Source: Cristatella mucedo (taxonomy: Eukaryota > Bryozoa > Phylactolaemata > Cristatellidae). From it: a stretch of 64,000 nucleotides of DNA. The position numbers and the translations under genes were made by a program. The notes under the pieces were generated by a model that ran no database searches, was not told where the DNA came from, and worked only from the letters and a program-made list of their open reading frames with translations. The stretch spans positions 1,974,001 to 2,038,000 of the forward strand of contig WPIO01000058.1 of NCBI GenBank assembly GCA_009760855.2, given 5' to 3'. Positions 1 to 12,300 of this stretch are shown here, in pieces (position 1 is the stretch's first letter; the number at the start of each line of letters is the position of its first letter).

Positions 1-335
1 GGGTTACTAGGATTACTTCTGGTTAATATGACCCCTTGTTAATAACATAAACTGCATCTTGAACCGGTGAGCATGCAAGCACACAGGAATAAAAAGGCAT
101 CCTCACTGGGATTATCACTAAATGTAGTCGGTACCCTATTTCAAACACTATCTACCATAACTAGATCCAAACAGAAGTCAGCATAATTTATCTCCAACAA
201 ATTACAGCTAGACTGCACGTGGCAAGCAGACATAGTCGTGCTGTGTGCGCGTGACAGACGGTGCACACACGAGGCACACACGCTAAGCTTTCCATGGAGC
301 GTACAATTTGCAAAGCTTGTTTTCACTATATATAC

Positions 336-3300
336 CAGGCTGTCAAGACCTTCTCCAAACGGATCCAGTGCTGCCGTCTGATGCAAAGGCTGGGCAGGCA
401 CGGTTGGTTGACGGTAAGTAGTAGGGCCGAGGTCAAGGCTGAGCAAGTCTCCAACAAGGGAGTCAGCACCGGGTATGACAGTTGGCTGCTGTGGCTGCTG
501 GCCAGCCACGCTTGGTCGAAGCCCTCCTCCAAAATCTGCATCTGCATGGCCTCTTTCGTCCTCATCGTCTACATCCGTACTAAAAACAAAGTGAAGCATA
601 TAGCAGGTACGGTTGGCCACTAGTCACGATTAAAACTGCATTATTTCCCGGGTTGTATCCTCGAAACTAAACGCACTGAGAACACACTGTGTCCGATGGA
701 CTGCAGATGTGAAACTAGAGCACTAAAAAACTGCGAACATTCATCAAAAATGCACCTTTTGATAGCGGTTGATTTAAACTAGAACATTACTTAGCATTCG
801 CATAACATGTACGATCCACGGATGCGGAATAAAGGTATATTTCACTGTAGGATGATTTAGCATTCCTGACAGCATTTGCTGTGTCCTTGCGATTTGTCAT
901 TTGTGTGCATGTGAGTGCTGACATTGTGCATGTTACCACTAACCATATTATGCATGTTGACATTACGCATCTTAGCACTAACCACAGGGTCATGCTTCCT
1001 TTACATCATATGTAAAGTGCCTAGAATTCCCCTTGCAGCAAATGAAAAGCACCTAGAAAGAGATTGAGTTCTCTGAGGGTGCTTTATCAAGTGCATTACT
1101 ATTATTATTATTATTATAAAGAGAGACAATTCTCAAAGGGCATTATACAAATGTATTTTTATTATCATTTTTATTTTTAAACTAATGACAAAAATCAGCA
1201 TGGGTTCTAACGAAAGTAAGAGCATGAGTGTACCAAAAAAGGAAGATATCACTGTATTTTCGAAAATGCTTTGATAACTTCTCAAATGTAAAAATGCCTA
1301 GTCAAATTTTACAGCAGTGACTTCCTCGAGGGCATGCTAGAAGCCAAGCGACTATAATAGCAGCTCGACCTCGAGTCACTCAGTCAAGGCATGAAGCATG
1401 GCAATACAGCTAGTGCAAGGTGACAGTTATGAACCACTTCACCAGAAGCTGCTGTACAGATAGCGCTCTTCCAGTGACCACAGTACAGACATGCCATCCA
1501 TGCAGAATGACAGATTGCCGAGTGTGGTGCTTCCATGACCAAGGCTTCCACATTCTCGAAACTTTAAAGAGTTCTACTCATGTCGTACAGGCAGCTTTTG
1601 GTCAACACGTTATACACAGCTAACACATCTTGTAATCACTCCCATCTTCATAAGCCCTTCTGCTGACAGGCGGTCAGAAGTGAGCGGCACAGACGGTCAG
1701 ACGTGAGCCGCACAGACAGCAGGGTAACACTCAACATGCCTAAAGCTGTTGATGCACAGCAAGCAAATACTTGAGCGATTATGGTCTGAAACACACTCGA
1801 GATCAGCTGACAATCTCCTGGAAGCTCAACGGCTACATGCTCAGAGTAACATTTCGATGCATCTAAACCAACCAGTTGGCAATATAAAAAAATACTAGCT
1901 GATTTAACAGCCTATTTTTGTATTGCGACAGAAGAGCCTTTACGGCTATCACCACTGCTTGCAGTGGCGATACAAAATCGCCCATCACAGGATTCGAACC
2001 CACGACCTCGGGGCCGAGGTCATGAAAAGCAACCACCTTACCTAGTGAGAAGTGGAGCAAAATGACTCAGTCATGAGCTGCCGAGGCGTGCCTACATCAA
2101 TTGCAGTACATGCCTGAAGTAGGCCGAATCTTGTCCTAAGCTTTACAAAAAAACCAGAAATGAGAGGCCGGCATATACCTTCAGCTAATTCTCTCAGTAT
2201 GCCAAGACTGGAGCTCTACGAACAATGCTACCCTTTCCACGATTATTACCAAACCACCAGCCTTTTGGCAGTCATTGGACTTGTAGGTAACATTTTCCAG
2301 ACCCATCTGCTCCTTTCCCCTGTATGGGTAACCGCAGTAATTTCAAAATACAGGAAAACCAAAAGCCATCTAGTATCTGTCGATGCATCTGCTTTCAGAG
2401 TCACTAATTAGGATTTCCACTCACACCTCGATACAGAGCAGTGGCACTCCTAGCTAAGAGAACAGAGCCTATGAGAGAATTGAACTTTGTATTATTGACT
2501 GCAGCATCTAATTTTTACTGAGCATCATTATTTAGCATAGTAATAAAGCAGTGCTCAAATAGTATTTGAATAGTAGGTTGATAGTAATAGAACAGATGGC
2601 ATTCGACTGACATTGCTAAGAAAAGGCCGCACAGAAGCAGCTGACCTTTACCGTGACCACGGACTGCAGCAGAAAAGACCAGGCAGGTTCAGCCAATACC
2701 CCGCCGAAATCTGGGGCAGCTCAAAATGATGGGGCAGGGCAGGTTAAAAAAAATTCGATCCTCGGGCCATGTTTTCAGGCTATACGACAAATCGCTAGCA
2801 GACACAAAGGAGATTTAGTGAGAGTGCGATGCCGGATAATACAGAGGGGGAGGGGTGCCCCTTATGGACACTCACGTCTCTGAGCGTGGCGGCAGAGCAC
2901 GTCTGAGGCCGCCGGCGGCCGCTCGTCCCTCCACGAACGCACTCGGCGGCTTGTGGTAGACAGACGCCAAGCTCGATATGTGGCAGATGAGCTCGTCGAG
3001 CAACGTCGGCTCGATGAGGTCTGTCTCCTCCGAGATCAGAGGCTTCTCAGCGAGCACCACCTCCTTAGCAGCCGTGGGATCGGTGGACAGCAGGCGCCAG
3101 TAGATGTAGCCACGATCTCTCAGATCAGGGTTGTCGCTGTCCTAAAGAGCGATTGAAGAGCTGTCATAAAGAGCAAATCGGGGGGGGGTGAGGTCGTGCA
3201 TAAAAAGCCCCCCCCCCCCCCCCCCCGCCAGTGGCACCGCTAACCTAGCAGCTGCAGGCAAAGTACATGCACGGAGCACTCGAATACACGCATGAAAGCT

Positions 3301-6300
3301 TTAGTTGCAATGTCTCACTTGTGTTGCCAGGCTGAGAGCCTTCTGCACTAGCTCCTGGGTATCTGTTGGCTTCTTCAGGAACAGCTTAACAACTGCAGTC
3401 AAGAGCTGCAACTGAACCTAAAAGCACACGGAGCAGCCGGGCATGCGTGCATGCTAAATTGCAGATGCATCTATGGGCATCATTTGCTGTAAGCCAAACA
3501 ATGTGCAGACAACCTATACACGTTCTACGAATTGCGTCAAGTCCTGAGGAGTTGGAGTCAAGTCCTGAGAGTTAGGAGTCGGCTCTGAGGCAGTAAGCCA
3601 AAGCTTTCTTTGATATGCCCCCTACACCATTTCTTTTCGTGAAGCTGTACAAGAAATGCCAGTGCACCTGCCAAAGAGGTGCATATTCGTCTTTTAAACT
3701 AGTTCAGCAATGTGTAAACCGGGAAACTAATATAACAAGTACGGACGACGATCAAGGAACCCTCAAACTTCTGGGAGAAGACACTATGGAGCATAACATA
3801 ATACTGGGGCACCACAAGTACAAAATTGCAAAGCAAAGAAAAAGCTGCCGAACCTGTAAATCTAAACGATACAAAAAAGTTTCGACACCATGCAACACAA
3901 ATATGATGGCACAAATGATGCACGAGTGCAACACAACCTTCTATCTACAAAAATAAGAGAGACTGTGCAATGGTTTGCAGCAAGAGTTTCTTACAACATG
4001 GGTTCTGTGGCATAAGCAGCAGCAGCAGACACGAGGCATTTGAATGCGATCAAGACAAGGCAGCATACTCAACTCACAAGAGCGCGTTTCACGAGAGCAC
4101 CTTACCTGTGTGTTCTCATCTTGAAATCCTTCCAGGAAACTCTCCAGGAGCTCGTCAGCATTGTCTATTCTCTCTGCATACTCTCCGACAATCCAGATCA
4201 TAGAGGCTCGCGCTTCCGGCTCATCAAGTGTATCCAGGTTCTCGCACAGCGTGGCAATGACGCTCTCATACTTGTTCGGATATTTTCGGAAGATGTCCTG
4301 AGCAAAATCAAAACGTTCAAAGTGCAACAAACACAAGAGGCAGCTACAAGCAGGACCTTACGTGCTAACGATCTCAAAGCAGTCCCTAAGTAATGACCTG
4401 CATAATGCTGGACACAGCAACCCTTTGAATGGTCAGCATCAAGCAGTTCAGCAAAAGATGTTCAACAGACGTTCACAGACGAGGTACTTCCACATACGAG
4501 AAACAATCACGTGTTTCTACTACTACCCTCTACCAGCTGCAACAGCACCACTCAAGAGGTTACATACTTTGATAACAACGATTGCTTCCTGAACGACGTA
4601 GTTGACCTTGGTCTGAATAAGATCCAATAGCGTGCTAACACAGCGTTCAGCAGCCGAGTCAACTTTGATGGCACATCGGCCGATGGCACGAACAGACTTG
4701 CGCACAAAATCAACGTCCACCTCGGTGGCATACCTAAACAGAGCGAAGTGTATGCACAGTTAGCTCAATCAATTCTCCGCTCGAACTGCAACTGGCCAAG
4801 AAGAAGACATCGGCTAGAAATGTGTCTGGCTAGTGCTCGTGCTCCCACTTACTCTTTCAGCTCGGCCAGGACCTGAGCAATATTTGACTGGTTGGTCAAC
4901 CGAATCATTATGTCCAGTTTTTCCAATTTAACATAGATTGGGTCATTATACTTCACGAAGAAAACCTTTAGCTCGTTCTTAAGAATTTCAGGCCTACAAC
5001 ATAAAGGGCACTCCATATCGGTAGGCATCGAGTAGGCCAAAATCAAAATACTAGCCGACTAGCACAAGCAAACACTAAATCTGGGTCGCCATTAAGAAAA
5101 AATGTGCTATATTTAAACTGGCTAAGGGATATGCAAAGAGTGCAGTGGAAAAGAATCGACATACAAAATCATGCATTACCTAAATCACATGACAACTTAA
5201 GCAATAACCATTTTTAATAGTGCCATGAGAAAAACGTGTTCCACATAGTAATGGACCTGGCATAGCACCGTGGAGGAGCAGCAACTACATGCAAGGTGCT
5301 TGGCAGCAAAGCAGGGAACAGGTAGAACAACGCTTGAAGTATAACAGCATAGCCAGCTTTTTGGCGTGGGGCTAAACCTCGAACTTGCGGAGCATGGCAG
5401 TCATTTAAGACCATCTCTTTGAAGTTTACATGGAAAAGCTCCTTAGCCCTTCTGAAATGTACTAGTCCCACTTTAGGAGAGCCTGAAGCTCTGTGCCAAA
5501 GGCACGTGGTCCATGTCTCTCGTTTGTCCAAGAAAAAATCCGTGCTCCCATTTGGAGAGGCTCAAGCCAAAGGCCAAAAGCTTACCTTTCTGCTAGCTTC
5601 CTTTCGACCTGCCTAAAAAGAACTAATTTAGCACCTCTAAGAATACGATAGCTTTCAAAAATAGCCAACCACTAGAAACAAATCCTGAAAGTGCATGCCA
5701 AAACGGCTTGAACAGCTGCAACTTAAATTGAGGCAGCCCTGTCTTTTCAGCCAGAACTAAAGACCAAGGGGACCTCAAACCAGCCCCCTCTCTATGTAAG
5801 GTGACCGGCCTGTTCTGCACAACTAATGATAAAGCATGCGATTGATCTCATAAAAAAGAACTTAGGATCAGACAATCGAGGAAACCACGAAACAGCACCG
5901 AACATGCGAGACCACTCCAGCAGCATAAAGGGTAAGAGAGCCGCTGGCGGTGGGCTGAAGTATTATTAACCCGACAAAAAAATACTGGCTGATTCAACAG
6001 CCTCTTTTGTTTAGTGACAGAAGAGCCTTTACTGCTATCGCCACTGCTTACAGTGGCAATTAGGATTCGAACCCACGACCTCTGGACCGAGGTCGTGAAA
6101 AGCAACCCTGGCTCACCAGAACCACACCACAAAACGACGGCAACAAGAGACGTGTGCAAGCCAAAATCGGATTTAGTGGGGACGCCACACAAGCACACGA
6201 TCCCGCCATTGCTTTCGTGAGGCATCCACCAGCTCCCTCACTTGCCCCTCCTTATCCCCCCCCCCCGATTAAAAGTGATGCGACAGGCGAGGTGCACGGG

Positions 6301-9300
6301 CCTCCTGCCTGTGTCAACGCAAGCATACACAAGCTCACCTTTTTTGGACCACCAGATTGATGTTTCTTAAAGCCACGTACTGAATCTCGGCCTCGGCAGA
6401 AAGCAGAGTGACCAAGGGCGGCGAAAGTTTCTTGGTGAGCGAAGCCACGAACTCACTGGACTGATCAAGCATCTCGATCAGCTTCATCACCACCTGCGAT
6501 CGCACGAGCCGAGCGCTGCTGCCATCTCTCTTGAGTCTGCCTCACCTGAGAAGCTAGCGAGGAGCTTGCCGACGCCCGTGAAGCCGGCGCCTGCAGCGGG
6601 CAGCGGCGGCGCAAGGGAAGGCGAGCAGCTGGCGAGGTGCAGCAGCAGCTGCTGCTGCTCGCTGGGCAAGCTGCTGCAGCTGGTGGAGCCCAGCCCAAGC
6701 TGCTGCTGCTCGCTCCACCTTCACTGCAGACAGAACGACGGCGGCGTTGGCATGCGCCAGCCGCGGAGTGACTCGCTCCACGATGCTTTGCGCTTCCTTG
6801 TCGTCCTTCGGGTTGTAGCTGGCCACGGCATCCAGAATAAACACCTGACCCCACCTGCGGTTCGTGGAGGAGAAGACGCTGCGCTCGGCCGGCGGCTTAA
6901 CGAATTGGTGGCAGCAAAAGCAGCAGCAGCGAAAGCAGCTGCATAGAGCAACGGCAGGGTTGCATAGATAGGAAGCAAGCATGAGTTGGCTACGCCCGAG
7001 GCAATCGAGGTAAAAGTCTGTTATTGGCCGTTAAAGCCACAACGGCAGCCAACGGCAACAGCAGCCAACTGTGATGGACGAGCGATCGTGCATCAGCAGC
7101 CGCCACCTACTCGGTGCACTCGTTTAGTGCAGTCAGCAGCTTGTTGATGGTCTGAGCATTGAATTCCAATATGCTTCTGGCAGCCGAAGAAACTTCCATG
7201 ATCTCGGTGATGGAGGCAACCGCATTCGCGACCACCTGCAGTAACCGCACGTGATCGGATGCAATCAGTGACAGCAGCAGCTTGGACAAAGGCCTGCGAG
7301 TCAGCATGCTCGAAGCCAATGCAACAGGCGTGACACTGCCAACTGCAGTGGCTCGGGCGGAGTAAGCAAAGATCGGTCAGATGGGACAGACAGTCGCTGC
7401 ACTGACCATGGGATTGGCATCGGACAGAAGATCCTTAAGGATGTCCAGGAAACCTTGATCTTCGACGAGTTGCGCATTTATGTCATGCAGTTTCGCCACA
7501 CTGACAGCAGCCGTTTTTCGAACGTACGGGTCCTCGTCACGCAGGCACGCACGAAGCGGCTCACACAGATATTCTGTTATCTTATCCACACGAATGCAGC
7601 CCATCGTGCGCACGGCCAGAGCACGGATCAGCGGGTTAGGATCCTTGCAGTCCTGCGCAGGCAAGAAAGTGTTGCGTGCAATCAGCCAACGCACAAGCCA
7701 AACTGCTGCCTGCTGAGCAAGCATAAGAACAGCTCTTCAGAGAAGAACCAAGCATTTTTAATAGCTTCCAAGTAAAAGCCACAAAATAACCAGAACACCC
7801 AAGAGTGATGGCCAAGTCGACCTGCACGACAAATTTCTCACCGGGCAAGACAGCAGAGAAAGGGGACCAACGACATCACACGATTGACAATTAATAAAGA
7901 GAATCGTGAAAAGCATGGATAGTGACAGGAAGGTTGAAATGATACGACTTACACGCAAATATAACATCGCAGAGCAAGGTTAGCAGAGCATGCAAAAAGT
8001 TGCACTCATAAAGTAAAGTAAAAAGCAGCAGAGGTGACAGCCCCGTTTTTATAGTGGCATAACAGCCTTTGCAGCTCCCACGCCATGCAGCAGGCAACCA
8101 AAGATTACAGGCTGTATTACTCAGAACCCACGACCTAGACCACGAAGTTATAGCATCTTACCACTGGACTAAAACTCGGCGGCATCAGAAAACTTCTGTG
8201 CACATATGCGCGCTCAAGTGCATCGATCGCTGGTCAACGAAATCGAAAGCGGTGAAAAGGTAAACTGCACACGACTACAAATGACAGCAGTTGCTGATGG
8301 GCGAGCATGTGCACAATGCCCGAGAGCAGCCAGTGCCAAACCTACCATTACAAAGGTGTTCACAGCCATGATGGCCATATCTGGCTGACTCTTAGCATAG
8401 TTCATCAGGTAAAGATACACGAGTTTCTTCAGCTCCAGGTTATCCGTCTGCATGCAGTTGATCACGTCGGGAAACAACGCACTGCAACATGCAAGCAAAG
8501 CTTTTCAGAGACCACTGACGACCTAAAAGACAAGCTACGGCTGGCCAGGGGCCTGGCATCTAGATTGGCATCTCAATATTGGCATCTAACTGCACTCATA
8601 GCAAGAATGATGATAGCTGCCTCTTCCAGAAACCAGTGGCCGATAAAAAAAATCAATATAGGCAAGCAGCAGAACGCAGCCAAAATCAAGGCAACAGAAA
8701 TGTGAGGAGGAGGCAATTACTATCACCTCACATCCTTTCCTACAGTCATGCTGGCGATGACTTTCTTCACTGCTTCCTTCTTCTTCTCCTTCTTTTCACT
8801 GTTCAGTTCGGCCTTCAGCTCGAAGATCTCACCTGTCAAAAAGCATTCAAAAATGTAAATCGGGTCTTCCAAGATCTAACTAAAGAAGCTGTCAAAATCA
8901 TGGATATGCAGGACACAATAAGAATACTAAACAGTACAGTAAAAAGGAATACTATGTGAAGGCGAAACACGTGAGCCTAAGCAACATACACCCAATGCTC
9001 CCACAGCCTGGAACTCCCTCCTGACCTGACCACATTTAAAAGGAACTTAAAAACACACCTATTTAGGAGAGCATTTAGCGGGTCCCTGTGATTCGTCCTT
9101 GATGTGCTTATGCGTTATGACACTGTGCATGCTGCCACTAACCACATTCCCATGCTGACCCTGTGCATGTCACCCCTAACCATATTATTCATTTTGTTTG
9201 TTTTTCAAGCATGATTTTACTTACCATTCAATTGCATTTCACTTTGCAGCAAATGTAAAGCGCCTAGAGAGAGATTAAGTTCTCTGAGGGCGCTTTATCA

Positions 9301-12300
9301 AGTACATTATTATTATTATTGTTAAAAGAGATCGATCATCAAGAGAAAACCATCCGCAACTAAAAGGTACGAGTGGCAACTTAGCAGTTTGCACATCCAC
9401 TTTCAGAGTGACATGCGAGACAGCAAAAGATCTTCATGCATGCTATTTAGGAAGCACTGCCCCTGCTGCTGGCTTCCCAACAAAGCTGACACCCAACCAC
9501 ACCACAGAAAAGCAGCTCCTCCATCAGCCTGCACGGCACCCTCACTGCATTCGCCTTGCACCAATTCTTAAACTAAGAACAAAACTTCAGCACGCCGTTT
9601 CATTTTGCACAATAATAATAATAATAATGCACTTGATAAAGCGCCCTCAGAGAACTCAATCTCTTTCTAGGCGCTTTACATTTGCTGCAAAGGGAAACGC
9701 GATTGAATGGCGAGCAATATCATGCTTGATAAACAACATGAATAACATGGTTATGGGTAACATGCACGTGGTCAGCATGCAAATGTGGTTAGTGGCACAA
9801 TAAATGGCATCGTAAAATGGCAACTTATTCCACCAGACTTGTAGGCCTAAACCTGTAGGTCAAACATGAGCACACATGCACTGGAACAAAGGAGCAAGGG
9901 GATGAGTATGCGTGCACGTATATCTGTTTGTGCATGCCCATGCACGTGCACAAGAATGCACGAACACGTGAGCACAGGCATGCACTCTCGAGTCCATGCA
10001 CGCCTGTGGGTGGTCGTATGTACATACGTGAGTTCGAACGTCAAGTAGAGCATGCTTGTGAAGCAAGCACGTGTGTAAGTCGCACAGTCAACCTGTCGGC
10101 TTTTCACGATAGCTGACAAAGCCGAGCACAGTAGTATTTTTTATTATTAGACGAGCACAAAAACCGAAGCCAGAGGGCTCATGCAACCCTTACATGGCTG
10201 GTTTAAGCAGGATCAGGTAACTGCCAGCATGTGTGTAGCAAATATAGAACGTTCAATGCATCAACATTGCACGTTCAGCATGGGCAGGAGAGAAACAGCT
10301 TATGGGAAGAAATGTATCCCCCCACATTTGCAAAATAGATAAGGGCTGTTTAAGGTTAGCACTCCTGACAGCAATCTTGTCAGGGCAGTGGTCGGAGAGG
10401 CCGGAGCACAACAATCAGATTCCAATACAATGATGAACAAGCAGGATAGTAACATAGGACGCCGATCAACCAGATACACATGCAAACACAGGTGAACTGC
10501 ATGATTATGCAGCAACATCAGGCAGTACAGGCATATCTTGATTGCGGCTTCTGCAGTCGAATGTACAAAGCTACATAGACGAGGTGTTACAATTCCTTTC
10601 CCAGTTCTGCCATCCTTTCTAGCACTGAGTAAGCTGAGTCAAGTGAAATGCAGGGACACACAGATCAATGCAATCAGTGCCACCAGAAGCAGCAGCGCCA
10701 AAGCACAAGAAGTCAGCCAGCAAAAGGTGAGGAGATTATCAGTGAGTCAAAAGGTTTCTAAAAAATAGCACTAGCTTCTCTCTGGCCAGCGCTTCAGTGC
10801 TACTCGGGTTGTTTCTGCCACATTTTCACATGTAGTGAATCCATGCAATCCTAGCACAACTGACTCTAAGGGTGAGCATTGCCACTAGCTCGGCCATCTT
10901 TGCTGACCCGCTAGCTACAAATGGATTGAAGGAGTATAAAGATTTTTACGAGAACAAGCTGTTTCAAATGACCTATACTCCAGCACAGATGCTTCTGACT
11001 ATATCACCACTGCTTGGTTAAGCAAGCACTAACTAGACTGCAGCCATACTGGGACTCCTGTATATAGCCAATAATTACTGTAATAATAGCCCATAATTAT
11101 TAGTCCACTGGTACCTACATATTATAATGTAAGCACAGATCAGCCCAGAATTAACTGGGTAGCGGACTAACCGGTGAACTTGCTTTTAGTAACAACATAA
11201 CCGCCTAACCGTTCGACCTGCTGTTTGCAGATCTGGCTGCTTTATGTCATCCGAAGCTTTAACCCATCACACCGGCAAACTTCTTAAGATTTAAATAGTG
11301 ACTCTCGTAAAAAAAATACCCTTAGCTTGCTACCGTATAACGGCCAGCTAGAAAAAGCTAAGTACCATTGCTCATGCCCAATATAGCAACAGAAATACAC
11401 AAGTAAATGCTATGCAAAGTCAGCTGATTAAAAAGCCTCAGTTATATAGCAGCAGAAAAGCCTTGGCAGCAATCACCCCCCCCCCTTCCATTGGGCAATA
11501 CAGATAAATGTCTGCTGCAGCACTTAAACCCAAAACCTGGGTCTCGAGGTGCAAGGACCATACCCACTGGGCTAAGATGCAGAGGACAGCTGTGAAAGAA
11601 ATGCTTTAGGCACACGGGCCTAACTATTTGCCCGTGCCAACCGTAGCAATAAATGCTGCAGCCTCGGTCTTCAAGCAACAACAAAAAATAATGGGACGTC
11701 AAAATCAAAAGAAGCTTGCAGCTCGTTGAGTGACAGCAGCTTGCCTCGGATGGACAAGTGCAAAGGCAGCAACAGCAGGTTGAAAAACCAGAGCTTGCAG
11801 AGAGAGGGGCCCTAACTGAAGCATCTCAAGTTTCAATGCTTCCCAGTGCTTTCACACCAATGATAATCTAAAAAAGTAGATGAATTACAAATGACGAGAC
11901 AAAGTTTCTACATATAACAAGATGGTCTTGTAACACATCATCGTTTAGCATATTCTTAATTCTACTGCCGTATAAACATATACAGGCATAACTCTCAGCG
12001 ACTGAAAGTAAGTAAGAGTGACCAGATGGATATACCACAAGTCTATCGTTCCATCGTAAACCAGAACAGCTATCTCAGAGCAGCAGTACAATCGCCTGTC
12101 ACCCTACCCTTAACGAGAATCGGCAACTATTCAGTAGAGGATTACAAGTAACTGCTGGGCTACGCAGCTTCTTTTCAAACCTCACTCAATGATTTTTCCT
12201 TTCATACCACATCTCACTAACAGGTGCTTTTTACCCTCTTTGTCTTTGTCCCCCTTCTTTATATATATATAACATATAATAATATAATTCATTTGTATAG

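Noticed and set aside
6554-6982. Overlapping frames rich in Ala/Gln on both strands
   Set aside because: Shadows of beta-adaptin exon 6 and the CAG-rich intron beside it.
9825-10119. Overlapping frames on both strands rich in CT/HV residues
   Set aside because: Sequence rich in GCATG/CACGTG-type short repeats, with no domain and equal openness on both strands.
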